In this document: positions 22,869 to 35,160 of the stretch, in pieces
Layout: the number at the start of each line of letters is the position of its first letter
Position numbering within the stretch: position 1 is the stretch's first letter
From: Nissolia schottii
Taxonomy: Eukaryota; Streptophyta; Magnoliopsida; Fabales; Fabaceae
Direction: 5' to 3'
NCBI GenBank assembly: GCA_003254905.1
Contig: QANU01058799.1
Span: 81,168-145,167, forward strand
DNA: 64,000 nucleotides
Notes under the pieces: generated by a model
What the model was told of the DNA's origin: nothing
The model's input: only the letters and a program-made list of their open reading frames with translations
The model's database searches: none
Translations under genes and position numbers: made by a program

Positions 22869-25567
22869 TTTTGTGGTGTTTTCATTCTATGTGTTGCGTT
22901 TAGGGTTAGTGGGATACGGAGAAAGCTTGTTGCTGGTTTTGTACAACAGTTGGTGGGCGTTGTTATGCTTTGCTTTCTCCTAGCTACTACTATTAGGGAT
23001 GTAAACAAATGGTCTTTGGTTTTAGTCAATTCAAGTTCTATTGTTATATCTTTTGCTAGTGTGTTTTATTTTCCAAATACTGCAATTATTCTATTCGATT
23101 CTGTTACTAATATACACTGAAATATATAGATATTCATATATTACTCTCTCCCTATTGTTAACAGATTCATAGAATTTAACCAAACATAATACATTGGAGA
23201 ATATAAACTCAGTATTTCAAATTGGTGACAAAAGCTCTGCAACACCTTTTTTTTCCCCTCTAGCAGAACGGGATTTCTTGATTCACCTTGTCAGCTTTCT
23301 AGCTTTTAGACTTGCATAAATGATAGCAATTGTCAACCATGATCGGTATTTTCATCCACGGGAATGATACTGCTGCGCAGAGAACGGTTTCCTAAAATTT
23401 GACTGAAGAATATCGACAGAAGTTCCCAGAAATCATTGCTTAATATACTGTAAATTGATTTTAAAAAGACACTAAAAATGCAATGCAATGCGATGCACAT
23501 TATATGTACACGCAATTGAATAACTGACATTGTTGATTTAGGCTTTGTTTGTGAGTTAAGTTTAGAATGGGAAGGTAAGAAGAACCCTTGGAAGTATTGA
23601 GACACTTCATGTAGATCCTGGTTTAATGTCTTCGTCTTCTGACCTTGGTGGGGAATGTGGAGTAGCTTACGAAAGATATTTTCCAATGGGAACAGTAGGC
23701 AGCAGGAAAGGATAAGCCCTGGTACTCTACTGAGCAAGCTAGTTTTATTTCTCAGCAAAAAGGGAAGCCATATTGAATATTGATAATTTTTTTGGGTACA
23801 ATATCGTATTAATGGTTTAATTTACAATTTAGTACATGTAAACCTGTCTGTTACAGTATGAATTGATGGAAAAGGACATGGCATCAGCTAAATTGCAAAA
23901 TAATCATTGGCTAATCTTTGTGGCGTAAGTGAGTTATGCATATTTTAAATCATAGGCTTTGTCAAGTTCACAGCTTCATTGGATGATTGCATTATACAAA
24001 TATTTTTACATGCAGACATCAACCCGTGTTAGCACATCAAGCTCCATACATCCATGTTAGTATTCCTTCTAGTAGCAGTTCTCTGTATGATGATTATGAA
24101 AGGACTTGTTCGGCATGAAAACTAGTCTACAAAGGATGGAAATGCAGTTGACACATATAACCATGGAAGTTAACTGTGCATGCTGTTATTGGTTCCTAAA
24201 CATTGCAATAATAATTCTCTTCGTCATATTGTCTCCCCAATCCTTCAATCACCACCAATCTTGTATCTTCTTGCAAGAAAGACATGCAGGACACGTTTAT
24301 TCATATATACATCCATATTTTCAGGACTAGGCTCATGGTTTTTTCCTATGTTTTTGTGTTTTAACAGGTGAAGAGGTGGAGCCTGGTTAGGATTTTTTTG
24401 GGTCAGGTTATTTTAAGAGCTAATGCTACCCGAAAAGATTTGAACTTAGATGTCAGTATTTACATACTTATATTCCAATCTTAATTCCCACCACTTGAAA
24501 AAAAACGTAGAAAATGTCCAGAGTTTATTTAATTTATTACCCCTTCAATCCACTTCTTTCTTGCTATCAATGACCAAGGATTGCTTAGTGGATGATTTTC
24601 TACACACTCTCTCGTTTGATAAAAATTCTCCCCACGAGGATTGCAAATAAACTGACACAAAGGAGAAACATGCATCTCGTGTATCAAAAAGCAATCACAG
24701 AACAGAACGGAACAAAGTGACTATTGCCTATTGGTATCAAATGTGATCTTCCTCTCCCCCTATGTTGTGATGAACATCGGCCAAATATGACATTAACCTA
24801 TCTACATAAAATCAAGGATTACCTGTTAGGAGTGAATTTTGACAAAATAAAGGATGATAATTTTGTTAGGATTTAAATTTGTTTGTTTTCCATAGGTTTA
24901 GACTTATCTTTGTTTTGTTCTTGTCTAAATAATTTATTCTTATAACCAATTTATCTATTTAGTAACATTTCTGGTATTTGACTCACTTAAGTTCAACCAG
25001 TCTTTCTATTCAAAATGTCTTCAAATTTATTAGCCACTCTGTTAGATAACAGTTTTTGAATGGTTTGTTAGGCTTGAGTGGAAATGTGAAGGTGGAAAAT
25101 GAAGGAGTGAAAATTTACAACCCTCATTTTATTTCCTTCATCTTCCATCTTCCATTCTTCATTCATTTTTTCCAGGAAAGAAGAGAACCACTACTATGTT
25201 TAATCATCATGACTAATGACCTTTGGATGACTGGTGACCTTTTGTTTTAAATCTCGTTTCTGGTTGTTTTGTGTAAATTTTCATGCTGTTATTTCTTATT
25301 CCCTCCTTTTCTCAATCTCCGAAACTGGGTGACACTCCTTTTGCTCTGAATTTTTTAGCACCCAAAGCCTCCTTGTTCATCAGTGTCGGCTGTAAAATAA
25401 GCTCTAGTGTGGCCGGTTACCTCTCTGGCCTAATCTTTCAAATTGAGGAACTGGTTAGTGATTAGTTTTGTGTTCATCAGGGTAATGTTATGCCTGACAT
25501 TTATGAGGATTTTAGCGTGTATATTTTTCTTTGTAAAACTGTGTTTCTCCATAATAACATTGTGTGT
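22869..25567. other. dUTPase 3'UTR then intergenic DNA without a recognised gene
   Basis: The first 100-250 bases are the dUTPase 3' region. A 141-codon minus-strand frame (23333-23758) and a 29-codon plus-strand frame starting at 23625 (MSSSSDLGGECGVAYER...) have no recognisable motif. Frames at 24106-24650 and 25056-25465 look like chance. Confidence 0.5.
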
Positions 25568-25690
25568 GGGGAACTGAAATTGCCGAACCTGAGGCAATTT
25601 CAGAATTTTTTTGATTTGTTTTTTACAAAAAGTCTGTTAGCGCCTGAAATCGCCGGACCTTGACCCTGATTTGCTTTGGTTTCCAATTTT
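25568..25690 (+). repeat. Diverged repeated motif upstream of the mobile-domain gene
   Basis: The words CTGAAATTGCCGAACCT (about 25575) and CTGAAATCGCCGGACCTTG (about 25644) are two copies of one GC-rich motif roughly 70 bp apart, in the presumed promoter of the gene that starts at 25808. Confidence 0.6.
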
Positions 25691-25724
25691 AGACTAGGCC
25701 TTGAGGAGTTCTTCTGTGAAGCTC

Positions 25725-25732
25725 TATAAATA
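25725..25732 (+). promoter_or_regulatory. Candidate TATA box of the mobile-domain gene
   Basis: TATAAATA in the context GCTCTATAAATATGGC, 76 bp before the start codon at 25808, a normal spacing for a plant core promoter with a short leader. Confidence 0.6.
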
Positions 25733-25807
25733 TGGCTTCCTCTCTACCTCCATTCATTCAACATTCTTCAAGAAATCTTCATTTTTTTAGTTAAAATTAG
25801 TGTTAGA

Positions 25808-26746
25808 ATGGTGACGTCTCTTAAGGTTGATGATTCTGTGGATCCCTCATTATACATATCGGAACAAACTTTTGAGGATAATCGGGTTTATATTTAAATT
25901 TATCCATTATTCATGTTATATTTTATTCTTTATTTTTTTAAGTATATCGTTAAAAAGCGAGACACAAATTATGCTCTACACTTGCTTTACTATTAAGATC
26001 ATGTGTACCAGAAATGCATGCGTGCTTTGACATTTAAATTTTTTTAGTGCTAAGTACTTCTTATTTGTTTTGTTAAGTATGTCATTAAAAAGTGAACATT
26101 TGCCTTACTATTAGGAACATATGTACCATAAACATGCATTTAATTTGACATTTAAAAAAAATTATTCATAAGTACCTGTTGTTTGTTTTTTAATGTTCAT
26201 TTTATTATTACAGTATGCGAGTGTGTTACGAATTAAACACAAGATTATTGAGCCACTAAATCCCCTTATACAACCATATCAAGAAAGAGTTATGCTACAC
26301 GTACGCCAAAAATTATACACTATACATACACCTCGTACTTATATACATAAAGTTTGTGTTTTAACTCATATAATGTTTGTACACTTAATTAAGTATAATT
26401 GAGAGTATCATTTACAAGTTTGTAATGTTTGTGCACTCGTGAAAATAAAGTTTGTGCATTATTAATGGTGTATGTATGAGTGTATGAAATTGGGTGTACA
26501 TGTAGCATTTTTGATATACAAAATGTCAGTTTGTTACAGGTGACTTTATTACCTCAAGTTGGAGTAAACCAAGAACTTGTCTTTGCTCTTGTTGAGCGAT
26601 GGAGGCTAGAGACACATACGTTTCATCAACCACATGACAAGTGTGCGGTGACATTAGAAGATGTGACGATGTTACTTGGGATTCGTACTAATGGTGAAGC
26701 CTTAATCAGACCTAAGACAATATTCAATGGACCATCTCTTGAACAT
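25808..26746 (+). CDS. Plant mobile domain (PMD/MAIN-like) protein, 5' part
   Basis: Three exons in phase up to the assembly gap: 25808-25885 (MVTSLKVDDSVDP...EDNR), 26214-26300 (YASVLRIKHKIIEPL...) and 26540-26746, which runs into N. The third exon has the plant-mobile-domain signature ELVFALVERWRLETHTFH ... TLEDVTMLLGIRTNG. This fold is found in Arabidopsis MAIN and MAIL1 and in many Mutator- and gypsy-associated transposon proteins. The host MAIN/MAIL proteins act in the nucleus in silencing and genome stability. All three visible exons are open, their splice sites are GT-AG, and a TATA box and short leader are present, so the gene looks functional as far as it can be read. Whether it is a host gene or a transposon gene cannot be decided without the missing 3' part. 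After the gap the sequence is unrelated (hAT-like), so the end is not in this window unless hidden in the gap. Confidence 0.8.
25940..26177 (+). repeat. Diverged tandem duplication inside intron 1 of the mobile-domain gene
   Basis: Copy A (25940-26060) and copy B (26075-26177) share AAGTATATCGTTAAAAAGCG / AAGTATGTCATTAAAAAGTG, then GCTTTACTATTAAGATCATG / GCCTTACTATTAGGAACATA, and TTTGACATTTAAA. Confidence 0.75.
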
Positions 26747-27216
26747 NNNNNNNNNNNNNNNNNNNNNNNNNNNNNNNNNNNNNNNNNNNNNNNNNNNNNN
26801 NNNNNNNNNNNNNNNNNNNNNNNNNNNNNNNNNNNNNNNNNNNNNNNNNNNNNNNNNNNNNNNNNNNNNNNNNNNNNNNNNNNNNNNNNNNNNNNNNNNN
26901 NNNNNNNNNNNNNNNNNNNNNNNNNNNNNNNNNNNNNNNNNNNNNNNNNNNNNNNNNNNNNNNNNNNNNNNNNNNNNNNNNNNNNNNNNNNNNNNNNNNN
27001 NNNNNNNNNNNNNNNNNNNNNNNNNNNNNNNNNNNNNNNNNNNNNNNNNNNNNNNNNNNNNNNNNNNNNNNNNNNNNNNNNNNNNNNNNNNNNNNNNNNN
27101 NNNNNNNNNNNNNNNNNNNNNNNNNNNNNNNNNNNNNNNNNNNNNNNNNNNNNNNNNNNNNNNNNNNNNNNNNNNNNNNNNNNNNNNNNNNNNNNNNNNN
27201 NNNNNNNNNNNNNNNN
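26747..27216. other. Assembly gap (470 N)
   Basis: Run of N interrupting the mobile-domain gene. Frames drawn through it are meaningless. Confidence 1.
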
Positions 27217-29819
27217 AGGTTTGTCGGGTGCCTCCAAAAAAGACCCAACCCAACAAAGGATGGTCAAATCTCTTACACGAATGAGTCCAACCCAAATTCG
27301 ACCCATGTACACCCCTATCCATGGTAATAATATAATTAGCATCCAATTTACATCATGCACCGAAATTTGCAAAGAGCATTAAAGTCTTTGTTGTGTAAAT
27401 GTGATAAATATAATAGCCAAAATACTTTAATAACAACAAAAACGATTAACTCTCCTATTATTATATTAACCGGGGATGCTAATTTCACCTAAATAAATAG
27501 AAGACGTGTTTGATCCATCAGTGTGATGAAAAATGAAAGAAAAAAAACAACCAAAATGCTGATACAATAAAATGTAACTGTTCATTCGACCAAAAAAGAA
27601 AGAAAGAAAGCAACCATTCTTAGTAAGCATAAGCTGAAAGAGATTGAAGTACACTTAAATTTGGAAAATAATTGAGCATTTCCAAAATGCTCTGTGAAAT
27701 TAGGGCAACTTCCCCGTTACCCATTTCAAATTTTTAGTTCTGTGTGGAACATTAGTTTATTAATTGAAGAATCTAGTTACTAATTAAATTAATGTGTGAC
27801 TGTCTTGTCATATTCTTGTTGTAGTAGTTAATTGTGGCTAAGTCCTGCACTTCAAGGGCATGCGGCCAAACCAAAAATCAGTGTAACGTGCTGGTATATT
27901 CTTTCATGCAAGTAAGTGTAAACATTCTGGTCCATGGCTATGACTGAAAATTCTATTGGAATACCAACGAGAAATCCAAACGAATATAGCCGTTGCTGAA
28001 TTGTTTTTGACCATTATAAAAAGCGTTGGTAACTTTTTAAGTTTACTTTTTGTTAATCTAAACGAATTCAGTCGTTGTACAAATTTGAATCCTAGCAGAA
28101 CTAAGGACAAACAGAAAATGCTACCGTCGAGATACCCAAGAACCTGCGTGGTCAATATATTAATATCATTGTTTCATAGTTTTTTTTTATTTTAATTTTT
28201 TTTATAAAAATGTTATTTGTACATTAATTTAAGTGTAAACCCGAAGTCTCTCTGCTCATACATATTATGAGACTCACATTCAATGAACCGTGCATGAATT
28301 AATAATAAATTTTGGAAAAGGCTAACAACTTGTCAAGAGTTTAATAATGAAATTTTTTGAAACTTTTGTGTATTTCATATATTAAAATATTTAATTTTTT
28401 TTAATCTTTCTAATAAAAATGTTTTTTTATTGAATTCTTAAGAAGTTTTCTTATAACACTGGTCGGAAAAATTCTAATTTTTTTAAGTATCTTTAATTTA
28501 TTACTAAAAGCTTAAAAATCTTAATTTTTAACAAATGCCTTTGATGTGCTAGTAAGAGCACCAGTTACAAAACTTTTTTTTTTTATAAACAAAACTTCGT
28601 TTCTATATACGAGTCATTATCGTATAATTATAGAGGATTAAATAGAGCGTACACTACCAATAATTGAGCATTATTTTAGCTTCATTTGATGATATTGCAC
28701 ACTTTTATTTTAAGTTGTTGTTTTATCATTAGTAGAACATAATTTACCTCAGGGCTATATTAGCTAGCTATAATTTATTCACATATACCGTATATTTTAG
28801 AATTTAATGGTTATATATTTATGGTGTAAGTTTACCATGTCATTCAATCAAATTATTTTAAATGCGTTTTTACGTGAAATTTGATTCAATAGACTGTCCG
28901 CCACGTAAATCAAATAAATAAGTGTAAAAAATGTAAGGGTTACACCTTTTTAGCAATGATGCGGATTCAAAAACAATAATCATTGTTTACTGGAATAACA
29001 AGTAGTGTTTGATACAAAGATTGTAACAAAGATACAATGAAATAAACTTAAATTATTAAAGAAATAGACTGAAAAGAAGAAAAACAAAACAAGAAGAATA
29101 AATAAAGAAAGGAAAATGAGAAATCTACTTGATTTTTCTCAGCGCTCTTTGTCGTTGGGACGTGTTGAGACTTTGAGAATTCTTAATAAGTAAAATTCAT
29201 CTTTTTTTTTTTTCCTTCTGTTCTAGACCATTGGCTTGCTCGCCACATGTCTTTCCTAAACGGTTGCAGTTTGATCCTCAGAATTTCACTTCTCCCATCT
29301 TCCTTATTTTCCACAAGTGGGCCGTTGTAAATTTATGCATATTCTTCGTAACCATCATACATTGTTGGTGGGCACACCTTGCTTTTGGACAATTTGCAAG
29401 CTGAACTTGATTTCTTCTTAGACTCATCATGCCTTGGCAGTTTGAAAGGTCAAGTTCTTTATTTAACATTTCAATTTCATCTAAGGTTTATTGTCAATTT
29501 GGGTCAGTTCATTGCTTACTCCCCAATTCTTGATGGGCANGTGTCAATAAGGCTTTTCTTTCGACCTTTTCATTATCTTTGAAAATCCCTTTGATGATTT
29601 TACTTGAATACGCTTATCATATATTTTCACAATAATAAAATGCATAACTTTTTAAATAGTGAGTGAGATAATTAACTATTTCTATTTATGTAGCTTGATT
29701 TGATTGCATGAACGAGTGAATAAACTATATACTTTTTCTTTGGTAAGTAAGAAGTTTAGGTAGGTTTGACATCGGTTATCCTACCATGATCGCACTATAC
29801 TTCTAAACTCTTTGAACAC
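27217..29819. other. Intergenic DNA; hAT-like end at its left
   Basis: 27217-27320 contains AAAAAAGACCCAACCCAAC and ATTCGACCCATGTACACCCC, the look of a hAT terminus reaching out of the gap. Frames at 27904-28195 and 29278-29582 are short, unrecognised and interrupted (one holds the isolated N at 29540). No gene can be supported. Confidence 0.45.
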
Positions 29820-29822
29820 TTA

Positions 29823-30298
29823 GGCTTGGTTTGGTAAAGATGTGCCTTTTCAAAAGCTAATGAGCTCTCTTGACTCTCCGAAAATTGCTCTTAAAAAGTC
29901 ATAGTGGTATTGTTTGGTAACATATGATAAAAATGTCTTTCAATAAACAAAAGTCACAAAATATTATTTGGTAAATATATTATAAAATTCCTCCTAAAAT
30001 ATAAAATATTAAAATAGACGTAAATAATAAAAGGATTGACGAGAGAGAATCAAGATTTTAATGGATATATGGATAAAGTTGAATTTTTCTTTTAATTTTA
30101 AATTATTTAGTCTTTTTACATTTTTGAGAGTGTAAGTCAAATATGAAAAACTACTTTTGAGAGCTTTTAGAAGCACCTCTGACTCTGATAAACCAAGAGC
30201 AAAAGCTCTTTAGCTTTTCTGTTTACCAAACACAAAAACATAACTTATATTTTTTGAGAACAATAGCACATTCTCAAAAAGTTTTACCAAACAGAGCC
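29823..30298 (+). mobile_element. PIF/Harbinger-type (Tourist-like) MITE, copy 2
   Basis: Terminal inverted repeats GGCTTGGTTTGGTAAAG and TTTTACCAAACAGAGCC (inverse GGCTCTGTTTGGTAAAA) are flanked by TTA on both sides (29820-29822 and 30299-30301). That is the 3-bp duplication of PIF/Harbinger elements. 476 bp, no coding capacity. Inverted copy at 11968-12394. Confidence 0.8.
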
Positions 30299-30301
30299 TT
30301 A

Positions 30302-31060
30302 ATAGGATGAGCCATTTTCTGACTAATATTGCCAACCATCTTTGGCAAAAAATAAAAATAAACCACTTTATACTATGGACATCCCTCTGTCCACTCTTAG
30401 ATGTCGCTTTTGACAAATGCACACGAATTAAAAAAGTAAATATAATTTGTACATACTTAAAGAAAACATAAAATGTTTAGACGAAATTATTCTTCAATTA
30501 GTGAAAAAGATTGTTATGCAAAATTTTAATACTATTAATACAATAATAACAAGTTCACAACTTCATAATATCAATTAATATTTTTTAAATCTAATAAAAT
30601 AATAATTAATTTTAAATAAAATTTTAGATAAAATAGGAGAGAGATAATATGAATTAAACTCTTCAAATATTTAATTTTAGAAAGGGTTGTGAAATTTAAG
30701 TTAGTGCTTGAGTGGGGTCAGCTGCTGGGTGAGACAAGTAGACCCCTCCAACGGATCTGAATGACTTGCACTGTGGCAGCAACAGCCCGCCCGTTTGTCA
30801 AAATTTGAAATTCTTGTCCTTTCTCTCTCATTAACTCTGAAAATTACATTATATTTTCCCCTTTCTCTTTATTAAAAAAATATTTCTTGGGCAACGTTCC
30901 ACTTCCCACAGCCTTTCTTCTCTCTTATCTAATTGGTTGAAATTTCAAATCTCCCCCTCCCCCTTTCTCCACTCAAACCTTCCCCATTTCTTCAACCCAT
31001 CTGTGTCGCTTTCATTTTACCACTCCCCCCTTTTTTCTCCCTTGCCACAAAAAAATCTCC
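30302..31060 (+). promoter_or_regulatory. Upstream region and CT-rich leader of the At1g65710-like gene
   Basis: AT-rich up to about 30880, then a pyrimidine-rich stretch (CTCCCCCTCCCCCTTTCTCC near 30950) directly before the ATG at 31061. It is typical of a plant 5' untranslated leader. I could not fix a TATA box. Confidence 0.5.
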
Positions 31061-33910
31061 ATGGGTGCATGTTTGAGCAAAAAGCAAGGTTCTTCTTCTA
31101 CCTCAACCCCCCCTGTTACTGCGTCGAAACTAGTTTCCACAACACCACCTTCTAAACTCAAGAATCCCGAGAATGGTGTCACTATCACCCTACCCAAACC
31201 CACCAACCCAGAAGTGAACAACTTGAAGAAGGAGAAAAAAACAACGGACCCAGCAGTAGCAGCACCAGCACAACAAGTCGTTGAAACCCAAGTTAAAAAA
31301 GAGATTTTTATCATCAAGCACAGAAAGAGCCACGACGAAAACAGAGAAAGAGGCTCCAAAATCCAACCTTTCAACGCTCAGCAGAACGTGGCAGCACATT
31401 CAGATGACGGCTCACCCTCAGATTCAGCTGAATCGATGGGAAACAGCAACAACAAGATTGCACCTCCAACACCAAACATGGGTGGTGTGGTGAGAACCTC
31501 AAGCTGCACAAAAGAAGATGTGGATGCAATTCTGATCCAGTGCGGAAGGCTCAGCAGAAGCTCTTCCGGTAGAGCTGCAACTTCTTCATCTGGCGTTGAG
31601 CGTGGGAGAAAGTACTCGGGTTCCAAGAGAAGCTTCGATTTCGATCACTGCGAAAACGATTCGACTTCTGCTGATGGTGACCAAAAGAGAGCCACTGACA
31701 ACAACAGCAACAGTGATCTGTGTGAGGACTATGATGGGGCGGCCGCGGCGGAGAAGGGCGGCTGCCGCAGCGGCCACCAGCACCGCCAGCGCCACCGCCA
31801 ATCGCCGAGGCCCTCTTCTCCATCCTCTCAGGGTGGAGGAGGAAGGAGAAGAACCCCAAGCAGGGAGAGGGACCAAAGGTCAAGCAGCAGGGAGAGGAGG
31901 GTGAGTAGATCCCCAGGAAGAAGATCATCAGAGACAACCACAAATGGTTCCAATGGCTGCAACAACAACAACAGCAGCACAGGTTCTAGGCCTGGGAAGA
32001 TGGTTTCTGTTCCTGCCACTGTTACATCACTGGTTATGGATAAGAGCAACAATGGTGGAGGAGAATCTGCAGGGGTCAAGAGGATCACTGTTAAGAGAAA
32101 TGTTGGTGCTGGTGATGGCGGTGTGGTTGGTTCAAGAGGTTCGGCATCGCCGCGTTCTCAATCTCCCGCGAGAGGGAACGGGAATGCAGCGAATGGTAGA
32201 GTGTTGAGTGAGAATCAGCAGCAGCCTTCGCTTAGCCGCAACAACTCAGCGAGGAAAGCAGAACATTCTCCTTACAGAAGGAACCCTCTGAGCGAGATTG
32301 ATCCCAATTCCCTTGCTTATCCACAGTCAAACGCCAACAATGGGAGCAGCAAGATGCAAAACAAGCCCAAGAAGGAAACTGAAGCAGAAGCTAATCAGGT
32401 AATCACTTAACTTGATCCTGTATTTCTCTCTCAGCTAGAAAGAAAGAATTTGACATGTCTTTGCTTCAGATCAAAACAATTTGAACTAGGCTCAATTAAC
32501 TGGAATGTGTATTATCGATATAGGGATTTTTTTGTTTTTTGTTTGTCTGTGATTGTAGGGTTTTCAATTGAGAAAGAATTGTTTATTTATTTGATTTAGG
32601 GCTTAGGGTCTACCTATTCAGTTAAACCAATGATTTCTCATCGGAACCGATAACAACATCTATTTCATGTGGGAAAGGCCAATTTCTTTTTCCTCAACAA
32701 TGTCGTAGTCATTTGATCCAATAGATTTCCCTTAGATAGGGAACAGATTTGATGCTTATTGATAACTCTAATAGAATGATCCAACAGTTCTCTCTCTCTC
32801 ACAGATAGAAAGATATGATTTTGGTGTTTTGTCTTGTTGATTTTGGTTTGACTGGTTTAATGAAAACATGGTGTATGATATGACAATATAGCAACTGATT
32901 CATGTAGCCGACCTTTTATAGTGGGTGAAGACTTAGTTAACGTTGTTGTTGTCGTCGTCATTGATGTGAATTGTGATAATCTTATGGCATTTCCACTGCA
33001 GAAACCATATGCAATGGATAGAGGTGTGAGTGTGAATTGCAAGCCAAAGGAGCAACAAGAGGAAGATACCAAGACAATGGCCTCAATGAATGATATTAAC
33101 AATGTTGTTGTGAAGGCACTGGTGCCATCATCAATCATTGACAACAACAACATCACGAAACCCCAGTCACTAACAAGAAGCAGGTCCTCTAGAAGATCCA
33201 GAGACTTAGACATCAACCCTGAATCACTTCTGAACAACAATCCTCCTCCAGCACAGTCCTACACTTCCCTTCTCCTTGAGGACATTCAAAACTTCCACCA
33301 AAAAAACACACAACAACAACAGCCGCAGCAACAACCATCACCTTCCATTTCCCTCCCTGCTTGCCTCTCGAAAGCATGCTCCATCCTCGAAGCTGTTGCT
33401 GATCTCAACTCCACCACAAGCTCAAACAACAATGTCTCATTTGGGGGTGCCAACAATAATAGTAATCATTATGGGAAGAGGGTGGTTGCATATGATGCCA
33501 AAGACCCTTTTGTGGAATCTGAAGTACTTGTGAGTGATGATGTGATGGAGCCAAGCTTTCACAAGTATGTCACAGTGAAAAGGGGTGGTTCAGTTCTTGG
33601 GGTAGATATGGAGGATCAAGAGTCTTCAGGTAGCAACAGCTTCACTGTGAGCAGTGGCCAACAACAACAGCAGCATTGGGGTGGAATTGGAATTTCAACT
33701 TCCTCATGGGAACCGAATTCTGCTGATTCGACTGATGATTGCAGCTGGACTTCAAGGTTGATGATGGTGGAAGGTGGCAGTGATGATGTTATTGGAGCCA
33801 AGAGGAACAAGAATGTGTTGAAATGCAAGAGAAGAGAGTGTGATGATCATCAACACAGCAGTGGAATAGGGCGTGGAAGGATTGTTGTAACTGCTGCTGC
33901 AACAACATAG
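31061..33910 (+). CDS. At1g65710-like Ser/Arg-rich protein with N-myristoylation start
   Basis: Two exons, 31061-32398 and 33002-33910, joined in phase 0 across a 603-bp GT-AG intron; 748 residues. Resembles the 'uncharacterized protein At1g65710' family, whose function is unknown to me. It starts MGACLSKK, a good N-myristoylation signal with a Cys at position 4 that could be palmitoylated, so attachment to the plasma membrane is likely. Conserved-looking blocks: EIFIIKHRKSHDE (about 81-93), KEDVDAILIQCGRLSRSSSG (about 150-169), KRSFDFD, an arginine/serine segment with TPSRERDQRSSSRERR and SRSPGRRSS (about 262-290), PRSQSPARG, SPYRRNPLSEID, and in exon 2 YTSLLLEDIQNF, LPACLSKACSILEAVADL and a C-terminal STDDCSWTSRL. 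Between these it is low complexity (Asn, Gln, Ser). Exon 1 is richer in G+C than the surrounding DNA, as expected for coding sequence. The SR segment and the lipid anchor are an odd pairing. Confidence 0.9.
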
Positions 33911-34934
33911 AATGTGATAACATAATAATTTCACCTTTGTGCTTTTGTAACTTTGAAATGATGCTCAATGAGATTGAGCTTGACATTGATTCTGTTTGAT
34001 GTTGCCTCCTTGCAACTGTTTTAATTAAGGCCAATTCAAGATGATCTCTCTCATCTTTGTCACTTTCTCTATCATTCCTAGTTGTGTGTCATTATGTTAT
34101 GCTCCATTTCTATCTAACTGAACTCATTCAGTTGTGTGTACACACAATAGGTGAAGAGACCCTTCACCTTTCTACTGTTTTTCCTCATCCTATAATTTCC
34201 TCTTCTTTTTTCTTTTTTTCTTTCTACCTGCTCATTTTAGTATAGACAATTATATTATCTGTTTAATTTTGTTTTTGATAGAGTAAGAGCTCAAAGACCC
34301 AAAAAAAACTCTTGGTAGACTCGAGTGAATTCGAGTAAACTAAGATCAAGGTATATTTGGATAAACTTGGATAAACTCAAAATAAACTAATAACTTCCTT
34401 ATTTTAGTCAAAATTTGACCTCTCAAGCTCTAAAACACCATAATTTACAAAGATCACTCTTGATTAAGACTTTCAAATGGAGATCTTGATATCTTGACTC
34501 ATGTTTTGGTGATCTATAACATTATAAAGTTTTAATATATAATTCTTTATGCAATTTTAATTTATTTTTTATACTTTACGACTTGTGTTTGTCTCGTTAT
34601 GATGTTATAAGTGACATTGTGATTTATATTTATTTTGCTATAAATTTAGTATATTATATTAATGTATTATATATATATATATATATATATATATTTCTAA
34701 TGAAAGTAATGTTTTAATGAAAAGTGACCTTGTTATAAATAAATAATGTTGAAAACTAATCTCTGTGGGCAAACAAAGAAAGGTTGGATTTGGGTACAAA
34801 TCGACTAGTCCTTTGGGCTTGGTCGAAAGGGCTTCTGTATTAGAAGTAAAAGGACTATTTCAAGATGAGTATTCTTCTGACAAAAAAAAATGATTAATTT
34901 TCTTCGTTTTCCAAAGAAAAGACGGATTTTCTTT
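33911..34934. other. 3' region of the At1g65710-like gene, then AT-rich spacer
   Basis: Probable 3'UTR to about 34250. An (AT)n microsatellite occupies 34667-34694. No gene seen. Confidence 0.5.
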
Positions 34935-35160
34935 TGTGGTAAACTTAACTCCCTAGGAGATGAGATTAGACAATATTGTACACCATACTTTTTTATTTGT
35001 AAAATTACATTGATCTCTTAAGAAGTTAGGCAATATTTACAATTGACATGACACCTACATCTTTATATTCTGACAAAATAATGTGATCTAAATATCCTTA
35101 TTAGTGTCACACCGAATACTTTTGTAGGATGGACAGTGTAAGCGTCACGAGTAATCTAAC
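34935..35160. repeat. Dispersed repeat family B, copy 1
   Basis: Shares with 37145-37345 the ordered words GAGATGA, TTATTTGTAAAATTACATTGATC / AATTTATAAAATTACATTAATC, GTTAGGCAATATTTACAATTGACAT / GTTAGACGATATTTACATTTGACAT, ATTCTGACAAAATAATGTGA and CACCGAATACTTTTGTAG / CACCGAGTATTTATATAG. Same orientation. Confidence 0.65.

Noticed and set aside
23333-23758. 141-codon open frame on the minus strand
   Set aside because: No recognisable domain and no supporting splice or promoter context; length alone is not convincing in this composition.
26480-27382. Long frames spanning the first gap
   Set aside because: They are open only because N codons are not stops; the two sides of the gap are unrelated.
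31378-33934. Many overlapping frames in the At1g65710-like gene
   Set aside because: They are shadows of one long low-complexity coding frame and its repeated Asn, Gln and Ser codons.
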